The position numbers were made by a program, and so were the translations under genes. Below the pieces are notes generated by a model, which saw nothing but the letters and a program-made list of their open reading frames with translations, was not told the origin of the DNA and searched no databases. This document shows positions 6,321 to 14,337 of a stretch of DNA of 19,753 bases, one piece after another. This DNA comes from DATKLX01 sp035542155 (lineage in GTDB: Bacteria > Chloroflexota > Anaerolineae > Anaerolineales > Anaerolineaceae). The DNA lies in contig DATKLX010000166.1 in NCBI GenBank assembly GCA_035542155.1, positions 1 through 19,753 on the forward strand, in the 5' to 3' direction. Each line of letters begins with the position of its first letter. Position 1 is the first letter of the stretch.

Positions 6321-7539
6321 CGTTCGCCGGTGAAGAAACCGGCTGCTCGGCAAGCAGCCAGAAGCTGAGCGTGCCGGAGAGGGAGATGAACGCGCCGACC
6401 ACCAGGTAGACGTTGTTCAGGCCAATGCGCTCGCCGAGGAATGACGCGAAGGCCATCGAGAGCAGGCTGGCGCAGGTGGTAATCGCGGTGATCGAGCTCA
6501 TCACCCGCCCGCGCTTGAGGTCTGGCACGTGGATCTGCAGGATCGTGGTCGAGGCGGACTGCACCGGCAGCAGGAAAAGCCCGACGAAAAAGTTCTCCAC
6601 CACGATCCAGGAGAACGCAGGGGAATAGCCCATCATGCCAAACAGGATCCCCATCACCAGCAGCCCGGTCGAGGTGAGCACCGAGCGGCGCACGCGCATC
6701 CCGATCCAGCCCAGGATCGCCCCGCTGATCAGCATCCCCATCCCCATGGCCGAGTCGACGATCCCCAGGCCCTGGGCGCCCACCCCAAACGCGCGCTGCA
6801 GGTAGGGCACCCAGATCACGTTGATCGCCCCCACGCCCAGGAAGGCCACCGCCATGGAAACGGTCACCCCGACCGTGGCGCGGTGGTGGACCAGGAAAGA
6901 CAGCCCGTCGCGCAAGTCCTGGAAGACCGCACGCAGCGCAGCGCCGGTGAAGGAGCCCGGCGTGGTGCGCGGGACGCGGATGGTCAGCACCGCGGCGGCC
7001 GAGGCCAGGTAGCCAATCGAGTTGGCGATAAAGGCGGTGTGCGCGCCCCATTGGCCGATGGCAAACCCGGCCAGCGCCGGGCCGGCCAGCATACCGATCG
7101 TCTGGACGATCTGCATCATCCCGTTGGCGGCCAGCCAATCCTCCTGGTCCGTGACGATCAGCGGAAGCACCGCGCCGCGGGCCGGGATGAAGAACTGGCT
7201 GGTACAGGAGATGAGGAAACCGATGAGATAGAAGATCCAGACCTGGTTCGCCGAGCGGATCGTCAGCAGGCATAGCACCAGCAGCCCGCGCAGCACGTCC
7301 GAGACGATCATCACCCGGCGCCGGTCCCAGCGGTCGACGAACACACCGGCAAAGGGCCCGAGCACCAGGGCGGGGATCGAGTTGAAGATGAACGACAACC
7401 CCACCATGGTGGCCGAGCCGGTCAGTCGGTTGATGGTGATGGGGACCGCCAGCCAGTTAAAGTAATCGCCAATAAAGGAGATCGTCTGGCCCAGCCAGAG
7501 TGCGACGAAATCGCGGTTTTGGAAGAGGCGGTGGTACAT
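6307..7539 (-). CDS. MFS transporter (EntS/MFS_3-like exporter)
   Basis: A 410-residue integral membrane protein with about 12 hydrophobic helices. The N-terminus NRDFVALWLGQTISFIGDYF and the motif A loop GVFVDRWDRRRVM between TM2 and TM3 (about residues 58-70) are typical of the MFS_3 branch, which includes enterobactin exporter EntS and macrolide/drug efflux relatives. It probably exports a hydrophobic or siderophore-like compound by proton antiport; the substrate is unknown. The ATG at 7539 is fixed by GGAGGTAAAGTC just upstream, in which GGAGGTAA overlaps the stop codon of the esterase gene. It is therefore tightly coupled to that esterase, with only four bases between stop and start. Confidence 0.93.
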   Translation of the reverse strand: MYHRLFQNRDFVALWLGQTISFIGDYFNWLAVPITINRLTGSATMVGLSFIFNSIPALVLGPFAGVFVDRWDRRRVMIVSDVLRGLLVLCLLTIRSANQVWIFYLIGFLISCTSQFFIPARGAVLPLIVTDQEDWLAANGMMQIVQTIGMLAGPALAGFAIGQWGAHTAFIANSIGYLASAAAVLTIRVPRTTPGSFTGAALRAVFQDLRDGLSFLVHHRATVGVTVSMAVAFLGVGAINVIWVPYLQRAFGVGAQGLGIVDSAMGMGMLISGAILGWIGMRVRRSVLTSTGLLVMGILFGMMGYSPAFSWIVVENFFVGLFLLPVQSASTTILQIHVPDLKRGRVMSSITAITTCASLLSMAFASFLGERIGLNNVYLVVGAFISLSGTLSFWLLAEQPVSSPANVEMG

Positions 7540-7543
7540 GACT

Positions 7544-8764
7544 TTACCTCCGCAGGACGAGCAGCCCCGGGTACTTCTGGAGGACGGCGCCAACCCCGCC
7601 CGGCTGCTGGAGGAGCCGCTCGCCAAAGAAGTCCGCCAGCAGGTCGCGGCTGGCCTGCAGCGCCCGCGCTCCGTCGACCGGACCCAGCGCCCCAAGAATG
7701 TGGAAGAGGGGCATATAGGTCAGGCTGTAATCCTCAAAATTGAAGTGGTGGGCGCCGAGGATCTCCACCTGCTGCGCGCCGTGCTTCTTGCTGGCGGCAA
7801 AGGTCGGCTCATCGCCGGGCTCCCCGCCGGCGGGCTCGCTGGTGACGAAGAAGACCGGCGGCCCGATCCCGATCGAGGCGGGGTCGCCGTACAGAGTCCC
7901 ATCCAGGTCCACCGCGCCCTTGCAGCGAAAATCGTTTCCACAGGCCAGCACCGAAGCCGCCCCGCCCAGCGAGTGCCCGGTCAGCCCGACCTTATTGATA
8001 TCCAGGCGGCTGGAGAAGGGGCTGGCGGGATCTGTATCCATCCTCTCTATCTGATCCAGGGCCAGGCGGATATCCAGCGACCAGACCGCCACCAGGCGCT
8101 GGGCCGTCTGCACGCTGGCCGCTTGCGATTCTTCGCTGATCGAGCCGGCCGCAGTCCGGTCGACCTGGCGGCCGTCCGGGAACACCACCTGGGGGGCCGA
8201 GTAGGGGTTGGTCACGCCCACGACGACATAGCCGCGGCTGGCGAGGTCCTCCTCGAGGGTCGCGTATTCCGGGGCGATCCCGCCATAGCCTGTGGAAAAG
8301 ACGATCACCGGGAAGCGCTGGGACCCCGCGATCAGTTTGGCGTTCTGCAGGGAGTGGCTCTGGACCCGGTTGAGATCCTGGAAGAAGACCTGCGCTGGCG
8401 CGCGGTCGGCACTGCGGGCATCCGCCCAGGCTTTGGGCAGGTATGGCGCCGGCTGGCCGCTCCCCGGCTCCGCCGGGTACCAGACCCAGGCCGAGATCTC
8501 GCGGTGCTGCCCCTGCCGCCCGGAGAAGATCTCCAGGCGAGCGGGGTCGGTCCAATCGAACTCCATGCGGCCCACGGCGTAAGGCCCGGTGGGGACGGGC
8601 AGGCTGACCGGCTGGCTGCGCCGTACGGCCGAGTAGATGATGAACCCGGCGACGGCCAGGATCGCCAGGCCGATCAGGCCGGCCAGCCCGAGGAGCACCT
8701 TTCGCCAGGCGCCGGGCTTCTTTACTGGTTTTTTGGGGAACGGACGGACAGACTTTTTAGGCAT
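7544..8764 (-). CDS. Membrane-anchored alpha/beta hydrolase, PAF-acetylhydrolase-like
   Basis: A 406-residue esterase. A basic N-terminus (KKSVRPFPKKPVKK) is followed by one membrane helix at about residues 23-45, which leaves the catalytic domain outside the membrane. The nucleophile elbow is GHSLGG with Ser265; the acid is probably the Asp of VDLDGT and the base one of the His of GAHHFNFED. FPVIVFSTGYGG and the SRGYVVVGVTNPY segment are typical of the plasma PAF-acetylhydrolase/isoform II family, which cleaves short acyl esters. I chose the ATG at 8764 because AGAGGAA precedes it by seven bases; an ATG eight codons upstream lacks this. It heads a unit with the MFS gene. Confidence 0.92.
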   Translation of the reverse strand: MPKKSVRPFPKKPVKKPGAWRKVLLGLAGLIGLAILAVAGFIIYSAVRRSQPVSLPVPTGPYAVGRMEFDWTDPARLEIFSGRQGQHREISAWVWYPAEPGSGQPAPYLPKAWADARSADRAPAQVFFQDLNRVQSHSLQNAKLIAGSQRFPVIVFSTGYGGIAPEYATLEEDLASRGYVVVGVTNPYSAPQVVFPDGRQVDRTAAGSISEESQAASVQTAQRLVAVWSLDIRLALDQIERMDTDPASPFSSRLDINKVGLTGHSLGGAASVLACGNDFRCKGAVDLDGTLYGDPASIGIGPPVFFVTSEPAGGEPGDEPTFAASKKHGAQQVEILGAHHFNFEDYSLTYMPLFHILGALGPVDGARALQASRDLLADFFGERLLQQPGGVGAVLQKYPGLLVLRR

Positions 8765-8801
8765 AAAAAATTCCTCTCTGCTTTCCACAACCGACGGGCT
8801 A

Positions 8802-8807
8802 ATTATA
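8802..8807 (-). promoter_or_regulatory. -10 box for the hydrolase-MFS unit
   Basis: A perfect TATAAT on the minus strand lies 37 bases upstream of the hydrolase start, giving a leader of about 30 bases. No good -35 is present at 16-18 bases upstream. Confidence 0.4.
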
Positions 8808-8868
8808 ATGAAACATTTGTGGGATGGGCGTTTCGTCCGGGTCGGTCGGGACGGCCAACCTGCATCAA

Positions 8869-9030
8869 CATGCAGAATATGCCTCCTCGAAGATCCTGTA
8901 AGGATGGCTTATTCCTGGTCAGCCTGGAAGAGCGCAAGCCAGCAGGCATGCGCTACATCTTTGTTCGCGACCAGCCGGGAAGAGCGCAAGCGTCCCCCTT
9001 ACGGGGATCTTTGAGGACGCATGCGTTCTA
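8869..9030 (+). repeat. Compound hairpin repeat, copy A
   Basis: This copy contains the words catgcagaatatgcctcc, gaagagcgcaagccag followed by aggcatgcgctaca, then gagcgcaagcgtcccccttacggggatc and ggacgcatgcg. It shares this order and much of the wording with 18178-18318. Two hairpins are visible: agcgcaagcc / ggcatgcgct (9 of 10 paired, 4-base loop) and gcgcaagcgtcc / ggacgcatgcg with an inner cccc-ttac-gggg hairpin. It fills the gap between two minus-strand genes, and its right end carries the stop codon of the gene at 8999-9679. Confidence 0.7.
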
Positions 9031-9679
9031 ACAGTGCCAGGCGGAACGTTGTCTTTGCATGGAAAAAGCTATTCTCATCCCCGATGATCAGGTCGGTGGG
9101 AAAGCCGGAACCCTCGGTGATGACCAGGGACGGGGCAAGGCCGGCCTTCATGGGAAGATCGAAGGCCACCACACGGTCGACCTTTTCCCCCGGTTGGACC
9201 TTACGATCCCACAGCCGGGCCGGGTCGAGCGGTTGCCCCGCCGGATCGCCCGCACTGACCATCCGGGTGTAGCTGCCTCCCTGCGCATCGATCACCCAGA
9301 TGTGGGGATTGGACGGTTTTTGCGGCGTCCGCCTGGATGCACTGTGCAGCTCCACCGTAATCACGTAGAAGATGCCCTGCGCGTTCACCTGCGCCTCACC
9401 TGTCCCCAGTGCCGGCGCTGTGATAATCTCCTGAACCGAAAAGCACATCTCGTCGAAGCAGTGCTCCTGGCCCTGCTCCAGAACCGGAGCGCGGCTGGAC
9501 AGCGAGACCCCCAGCAGAAGGATGGCATAGACGCCGGTCCAGGCCAGCATGACCCGCCCAATTTTCCAGGCGGTCCGCGGACGGCGGCGAGCCAGGTTAA
9601 AGAGAACCAGGATGAGGGCTGCGACGAGGGCAAAAAAGGTGATCAGGAAGGCCAGAGTACCAAAACCATTAGCCAGCAC
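8999..9679 (-). CDS. Membrane protein with extracytoplasmic DUF4352-like domain
   Basis: A 226-residue protein with two N-terminal membrane helices (about 6-29 and 42-60) and an external beta-rich domain (about 70-215). Features are a Cys pair at 74 and 79 (HCFDEMCF), FYVITVELHS and VQPGEKVDRVVAFDLP followed by APSLVITEG. These segments resemble telokin-like DUF4352 domains of lipoproteins; the family function is unknown, so the assignment is tentative. The start is GTG at 9679, fixed by GGAGGT seven bases upstream on the minus strand. The last residues (MRPQRSP) and the stop codon are encoded by the hairpin repeat, so the native C-terminus was probably replaced or extended. It stands alone, divergent from the cupin gene. 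Confidence 0.82.
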   Translation of the reverse strand: MLANGFGTLAFLITFFALVAALILVLFNLARRRPRTAWKIGRVMLAWTGVYAILLLGVSLSSRAPVLEQGQEHCFDEMCFSVQEIITAPALGTGEAQVNAQGIFYVITVELHSASRRTPQKPSNPHIWVIDAQGGSYTRMVSAGDPAGQPLDPARLWDRKVQPGEKVDRVVAFDLPMKAGLAPSLVITEGSGFPTDLIIGDENSFFHAKTTFRLALLERMRPQRSP

Positions 9680-9754
9680 GAGTGAAACCTCCGCGGGAGG
9701 GAATCTATTTCCGAGACAACGATAGCACGGAGATCAGCCGATCACCAGCACGCG

Positions 9755-9821
9755 GGTGCAGTGCACCTGTTGTTAGACTGTTCGACCGCAAAAGCGGTCC
9801 GCGGATATAATTACAGGGCAG
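9755..9821 (+). promoter_or_regulatory. Cupin gene control region: palindrome, hairpin and -10 box
   Basis: Three elements lie in a row: a 13-base palindrome ggtgcagtgcacc (9755-9767), a perfect 6-bp inverted repeat gaccgc-aaaa-gcggtc (9784-9799), and TATAAT (9806-9811). The -10 ends ten bases before the ATG, so the transcript would have a leader of only three to four bases. The hairpin sits where the -35/-10 spacer should be, as an operator would. The region is shared with the divergent gene starting at 9679. Confidence 0.45.
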
Positions 9822-10349
9822 ATGGGAACGGAAACTGACGAATTGGTCCAGCGCTTGATCGTGCACTTTGGCCTCGAGCCGCTCGCGGTCGAAGGCGGCT
9901 ATTACACCCGGACTTACCGCTCTCCGGAGACCATCCCGGCCAGCGGGCTACCCGCGCGCTACCGCGAGCCACACCCCCTGGGCGGGGCGATCCTCTACCT
10001 GCTCACCGCCGATGCTGACAGCTTTTCGGCCCTTCACGCCCTGCCCACGGATGAGATCTATCATTTCTATCTGGGCGACCCGGTGGAGATGCTCCTCCTC
10101 CATCCCGGGGGAGCCAGCCAGCGGGTGATCCTCGGGCAGGAGATCTTCGCCGGCCAGCAGGTGCAGTTCCGCGCGCCAGCAGGCGCCTGGCAAGGGTCGC
10201 GGCTGAAGCGCGGCGGGTGGTTCGCTCTGCTCGGCACGACCATGGCACCCGGCTACATCGACTCCGACTACACTCCCGGCGTGAGGGATGAGCTGATCCG
10301 CCAGTTTCCCGGAGAGGCAGAGCTGATCCGTGCGCTGACGAGGGGATAA
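9822..10349 (+). CDS. Cupin_5 (DUF985) family protein
   Basis: A 175-residue cytoplasmic single-domain cupin. Family marks are VEGGYYTRTYRS at residues 22-33, GGAILYLLTADADSFSALH near 54-72, DEIYHFYLGDPVEML at about 77-91, and a C-terminal GTTMAPGYIDSDY. It resembles the yeast YML079w-type cupins, which have no established reaction; a sugar or small-molecule binding or isomerising role has been suggested for the family. The ATG at 9822 is directly behind a TATAAT box, so translation may be leaderless. It is convergent with the M3 peptidase gene, 31 bases apart. Confidence 0.9.
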   Translation: MGTETDELVQRLIVHFGLEPLAVEGGYYTRTYRSPETIPASGLPARYREPHPLGGAILYLLTADADSFSALHALPTDEIYHFYLGDPVEMLLLHPGGASQRVILGQEIFAGQQVQFRAPAGAWQGSRLKRGGWFALLGTTMAPGYIDSDYTPGVRDELIRQFPGEAELIRALTRG

Positions 10350-10380
10350 GAGGAATCACCAAAGAGGGCGCCGATTTTTC

Positions 10381-12207
10381 CTACATCCCCTGAAAGTCCT
10401 CCTCGGCCAGCTCCTCGAACTGGTCGACGGTATGGGCAATGGTCTTCAGTCCTGCCCGCCAGAAGCCCGGGGCGCGGATGTCGATCCCCATCCGCCGCGC
10501 CAGGGAAGCGGCCTCCACCCGGCCGGTGGAGGCCAGCAGGTTATCGAAACCAGCCTGGAAGGTATCCTTTTCCTTCACGTAGCGGGCGTACAGTCCCAGG
10601 CTAAAGAGCAGCCCAAACGTATAGGGAAAGTTATAGAAAGGGTTGGCCGGGTAATAATAGTGCAGCCTGGCTGCCCACAGATAGGGGTGGAGAGCGTCCG
10701 CGTCTAGGCCGTCGCCGTAGGTCTCGCGCTGGGCCTGGAGCATGAGCTCGTTCAGCTCGGGCACCGAGAGTTCGCGGTTCACCCGGCGGGCCAGCAGCCC
10801 GCGCTCGAAGATGAAGCGGCCAGTCACATCGACCACCTGCTGGGTGAAATTGGCCAGCCCGGCGTCCAGAAGGGCCAGCTTTTCCGGCCCGAGCGCTTTG
10901 TTGATCATCGCCTGGCGGATAAGCGTCTCGCAGAAGATGCTGGCGGTCTCGGCCAGCGTGCCGGGCGATTCGCGGTTGAGGGCCGGATTTTGGGCCAGAT
11001 TCAGGTTGTGATAGGCATGGCCCAGCTCATGGGCCAGGGTGAGCACGCTTTTAATCCCCGGCTGGAAGTTGGCCAGGAGGCGCGACTCGCCGCCGCGGAC
11101 AGCCATGCAGAAGGCCCCGTCGCGCTTGCCTTCGCGCGGCTCCGCGTCGATCCAGCCCTCGCGGAATGCCTTCTCGGCGAATTCTCCCAGGCGGGGAGAA
11201 TAGGCGCCGAACTGCTCGACGATCAGGTCGCGCGCCCGGGAAAACGTCCAGGGCCGCGCCGCCTGGCCCAGGGGGGCGAACAGATCCCACCAGGGGAGCT
11301 TTGCCTCGCCGAGCAGCCTGGCCTTGACCTGCAAATAGCGGCGGAAGACCGGGTATTCCTCGCGCACCGCGCTGTGCATCGCTTCGAGAGTCTCGCGGTC
11401 GATTCCATTATTGAACAGGGCCTCATCGAGGACCGTCTCCCAGTGGCGCTTGCTCGAGAGGACAATCTGCTCGCCTTTGATGCTGTTCAGGGCCGCCGCC
11501 AGCGGCAGCGCGGCGTTCTTCCAGCCCTCCAGCTCAGCGTAGTATCCGGCGCGGCGGATCTCCGGATCGGGGTCGCAGGCCAGGTTGCGCACCATCGCGA
11601 TGGGCATCTCGCGCACCCCATCCGGGAAAGCCACCCCAACGGTCAACTGGGAGGTGAGGTCGCCGTACAGCCGGTTCCAGGCCTGCCCGCCGCTGGGGGA
11701 AAGCTCGGCAGCCAGATCTTCCTCCGCGGGCGACATCAGGTAGGCGACTTTCTTCTGCGCACGGCGTAGCAGGTAGGTGTAATCCCGGGCCACTGCCGAA
11801 ACAGCGAGGAGATCCTCGATATCCAGCTCCCCGATCCAGGCAGTGAAACGGGTGAGCAACTGCTCCAGGCAGACCAGGTTCTGCTGGTACTCGCTCATCC
11901 GCGCCTGGGCCAGGCTGTCGCGCGAATCGGTCGCGACGAAGCTGAAGATATAGGTACGCAGGGTGCGCGATTTTTCGAGGAGCGGGTTGAGCGCCTGGAC
12001 AGCCGCCTCGAAGGCCGCGGCTGCCTCTTTGACCGGCCGGCCCCCGTCGGCGCCCCCGATGCAGGAGCGGTCGAACAGGACCGCCAGCGCATCGATCCCC
12101 GCGGTCAGCGCGGCGAAATCGGCGCGGAAGGGGCGCGATTCCAGGCTGGGATAGAAAGTGGTGGTGTTCCAACGCGGAAGAGATTCGACCGCTGTTTCGA
12201 CTGCCAT
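10381..12207 (-). CDS. M3 family oligoendopeptidase (PepF/M3 type)
   Basis: A 608-residue zinc metallopeptidase expected to degrade short peptides in the cytoplasm. The zinc motif is HELGH at residues 393-397 with the third ligand probably Glu420 in TLAETASIFCE. PepF-like landmarks are SLPRWNTTTFYPSLES at the N-terminus, KVAYLMSPAEEDLAAELS, AFCMAVRGGESRLLANF before the active site, and YPANPFYNFPYTFGLLFSLG near the C-terminus, which shapes the substrate pocket. Length is normal for the family. The ATG at 12207 follows GAGGAG at eight bases. No signal peptide is present. It appears monocistronic. Confidence 0.93.
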   Translation of the reverse strand: MAVETAVESLPRWNTTTFYPSLESRPFRADFAALTAGIDALAVLFDRSCIGGADGGRPVKEAAAAFEAAVQALNPLLEKSRTLRTYIFSFVATDSRDSLAQARMSEYQQNLVCLEQLLTRFTAWIGELDIEDLLAVSAVARDYTYLLRRAQKKVAYLMSPAEEDLAAELSPSGGQAWNRLYGDLTSQLTVGVAFPDGVREMPIAMVRNLACDPDPEIRRAGYYAELEGWKNAALPLAAALNSIKGEQIVLSSKRHWETVLDEALFNNGIDRETLEAMHSAVREEYPVFRRYLQVKARLLGEAKLPWWDLFAPLGQAARPWTFSRARDLIVEQFGAYSPRLGEFAEKAFREGWIDAEPREGKRDGAFCMAVRGGESRLLANFQPGIKSVLTLAHELGHAYHNLNLAQNPALNRESPGTLAETASIFCETLIRQAMINKALGPEKLALLDAGLANFTQQVVDVTGRFIFERGLLARRVNRELSVPELNELMLQAQRETYGDGLDADALHPYLWAARLHYYYPANPFYNFPYTFGLLFSLGLYARYVKEKDTFQAGFDNLLASTGRVEAASLARRMGIDIRAPGFWRAGLKTIAHTVDQFEELAEEDFQGM

Positions 12208-12369
12208 CCTGCCAACTCCTCAATGGGTTTGATGACCTTTTCGCTTAATAGTTTACCTCAGAATTCGATCTCCACCCCCATTTCCACCCCTGGATGGATC
12301 ACCCCCGAGCTTCCCCGGGGTATAACCAGTGCAACACAATCCTAATCTTTTTCTCAGGACCAGATACTG

Positions 12370-13236
12370 ATGAACGAAACCTTCCAACCCAAAAACCATT
12401 CTGTCTTGATCACCGGCTGCTCTTCAGGGATCGGCCGGGCTGCCGCGATCCACTTGGCCGAGCGCGGCTTTACCGTTTTCGCCACGGTGCGCAAGGATGT
12501 CGACGCGGATTCACTGCGCGCCCTGGCCCTGCCCAACCTGATTCCGGTCTGCCCGCTCGACCTGCGTAGCCATGGAGACATTTCCCGCGCGGCCGGCCTG
12601 GTTCGCGAGGAGCTGGCACGCCGCGGGCAGGCCGGCCTGTACGCCCTGATCAACAACGCCGGCGGCGGGTTCATCGCACCCATCGAGCTGATGGACCTGG
12701 ACGGGTTTCAGGCTGAGCTGGAGACGCGCCTGCTCGGGCCGGTGGCGCTGGCCCAGGCTTTTCTTCCCCTGATCCGCGAGGCCGGCGGCCGCCTGCTCTG
12801 GGTCGTCACCCCGGGGCTGTTCCCCACCCCCTATGTCGCCAGCATTCACGCCTGCGACTTCGCCGCCAACTGCCTGGCGCGCACCCTGGCGCTCGAGCTG
12901 AAGCCCTGGAAGACCCCCAGCATACTGATCCGCTGCGGTGGGATCCAGACTCCCTCGGTCCCGCGGAGCAGCGCCGGGCTGGATGAGTCGCTGCAACGCT
13001 GGCCCGCCGAACGCGCCGCCCTGTACGCGCCCGCGCTGCGCCGGCTGCGCGCCGGCCTGGAGGACTTCGACCGCAAGCGCACCCCACCCGAGGCTGTTGC
13101 CCGGACGATCTACACTGCCCTGGCGGCGCGCTCTCCCCGCCCGCGCTACCGGGTGGGCTATCTCTCCGGCGCGGGCGCCTTCCTCGAGGCCCTGCCCCAG
13201 ACCCTTACCGACGCTATCCTGGCAAGGAGAGAATAG
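12370..13236 (+). CDS. SDR-fold protein lacking the catalytic tetrad (pseudo-dehydrogenase)
   Basis: A 288-residue Rossmann protein of the short-chain dehydrogenase family. The dinucleotide loop TGCSSGIG at residues 15-22 and NNAG at 95-98 are intact, and CPLDLRS matches the adenine-binding Asp region. Lining it up with 17-beta-HSD-like SDRs, the catalytic Asn of the N-x-x-G motif is Arg120, the Ser position is Val146, the Tyr is Ile159 and the Lys is Asp163 (the YxxxK segment reads IHACD). All four catalytic residues are therefore replaced while the fold remains, so a binding, regulatory or scaffolding role is likelier than oxidoreduction. The ATG at 12370 has an AGGA about ten bases upstream. 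The epimerase gene follows 120 bases later on the same strand. Confidence 0.88.
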   Translation: MNETFQPKNHSVLITGCSSGIGRAAAIHLAERGFTVFATVRKDVDADSLRALALPNLIPVCPLDLRSHGDISRAAGLVREELARRGQAGLYALINNAGGGFIAPIELMDLDGFQAELETRLLGPVALAQAFLPLIREAGGRLLWVVTPGLFPTPYVASIHACDFAANCLARTLALELKPWKTPSILIRCGGIQTPSVPRSSAGLDESLQRWPAERAALYAPALRRLRAGLEDFDRKRTPPEAVARTIYTALAARSPRPRYRVGYLSGAGAFLEALPQTLTDAILARRE

Positions 13237-13303
13237 TCCTATCGCAATGCAGTGGCTAGCCGCCGTGATAGGCTACCACGACCCTCAATCCCGGAAGATG
13301 GGT

Positions 13304-13309
13304 TAGAAT
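13304..13309 (+). promoter_or_regulatory. Possible -10 box for the epimerase gene
   Basis: TAGAAT lies 47 bases before the epimerase ATG in the 120-base gap behind the SDR gene. No -35 of good quality is evident, so this is a weak prediction that the epimerase has its own promoter. Confidence 0.25.
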
Positions 13310-13356
13310 CAACTCCTGCCATAAATATCCGGTACTACATCAACAGGAGAGCTCAA

Positions 13357-14316
13357 ATGAAAAAAGCATTGGTGTGCGGAGCTGGCGGCTTTATCGGCGG
13401 CCACCTGGGTAAAAAGCTCAAGCGCGAGGGCTACTGGGTGCGCGGCGTCGACATCAAGGCGCACGAGTTCGCTCCCAGCGCCGCGGATGAATTCCTCCTC
13501 CTCGACCTGCGCCGCGAGCAGGACTGCCAACAGGCCCTGACCCTTCCCGGCGGCGGGTTCGATGAGGTCTACCAGCTCGCCGCGGATATGGGCGGGATGG
13601 GCTTTATCCACTCCGCCGAGTGCGAGATCATGCACAACAGCGCACTGATCAACATCCACATGACCCAGACCGCCTCGCAGATGGGCATCCCGCGCTACTT
13701 CTTTTCTTCCTCGGTGTGCGTCTACCGCGATATGCAGCCCGGCGAACCGGAGATGACCGAGGCCGAGGCATTCCCCGCCCACCCGGACAATGAATACGGC
13801 TGGGAGAAGCTGTACGCCGAGCGGATGGCGCAGGCTTACGAGCGCAACCGCGGGATGCAGGTCCGTATCGCCCGCTTCCAGAACTGCTACGGGCCTGAGG
13901 GCACCTGGCGCGGCGGGCGCGAAAAAGCCCCCGCGGCGATCTGCCGCAAGGTGGCCGAAGCGGAAGACGGCGGGACGATCGAGGTCTGGGGCGACGGCTC
14001 CGCCATCCGCTCCTATACCTACGTCGATGATATGGTCGATGGGATCTACCGCCTGATGCAGTCCGACCTGCACGGCGCGGCCAATATCGGCTGCCCGCAG
14101 TACGTCACCGTCGACGAGCTGGTGGATACCGTGGCTAGAGTCGCCGGCAAGACAATTCACATCCAGCACGTCGCCGGGCCGGTCGGCGTGCACTCGCGCA
14201 ACTTCAGCAACGAGCGCATCTACTCGCTGGGCTGGCGGTCGCGCTTCTCGCTCGAAGATGGGATCCGCTGCACCTATCCCTGGATCGAAGCTCAGGTGAA
14301 GGCGATGAAGAGCTGA
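13357..14316 (+). CDS. GDP-mannose 3,5-epimerase (plant GME type)
   Basis: A 319-residue extended SDR that epimerises GDP-D-mannose to GDP-L-galactose (and GDP-L-gulose). The NAD loop is GAGGFIG at residues 8-14. The diagnostic segments LAADMGGMGFI (about 74-84), SSSVCVY (117-123), YGWEK (147-151) and GTWRGGREKAPAA (182-194) match plant GME. The residues corresponding to the Arabidopsis base pair and tetrad are present: Cys121, Tyr147, Lys151 and Lys190, with the Tyr-to-Lys spacing of 43 preserved. The ATG at 13357 has AGGAGA eight bases upstream; an in-frame ATG 35 codons earlier lies in non-conserved leader. Neighbouring glycosyltransferases suggest the product feeds a surface glycan. Confidence 0.93.
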   Translation: MKKALVCGAGGFIGGHLGKKLKREGYWVRGVDIKAHEFAPSAADEFLLLDLRREQDCQQALTLPGGGFDEVYQLAADMGGMGFIHSAECEIMHNSALINIHMTQTASQMGIPRYFFSSSVCVYRDMQPGEPEMTEAEAFPAHPDNEYGWEKLYAERMAQAYERNRGMQVRIARFQNCYGPEGTWRGGREKAPAAICRKVAEAEDGGTIEVWGDGSAIRSYTYVDDMVDGIYRLMQSDLHGAANIGCPQYVTVDELVDTVARVAGKTIHIQHVAGPVGVHSRNFSNERIYSLGWRSRFSLEDGIRCTYPWIEAQVKAMKS

Positions 14317-14337
14317 CCGCCAATGGTCCCAAAGCGG

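Noticed and set aside
5354..6409. 351-codon plus-strand frame across mug
   Set aside because: It runs through a palindrome and opposite the conserved Mug motifs; no protein family is recognisable.
8637..9014. Plus-strand frame with KSASQQACAT-like translation, similar to that of 18210-18392
   Set aside because: The protein-level similarity is simply the repeat read in one frame; stops and lengths differ between copies and there is no start signal.
7538..9031. 497-codon open frame on the plus strand opposite the hydrolase gene
   Set aside because: It is the antisense shadow of a clear alpha/beta hydrolase in GC-rich DNA; its translation is low-complexity and has no family motif.
13309..14193. 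294-codon minus-strand frame opposite the epimerase gene
   Set aside because: The plus strand encodes a complete GME with all motifs; the antisense translation shows only Val/Asp/His-rich mirror sequence.
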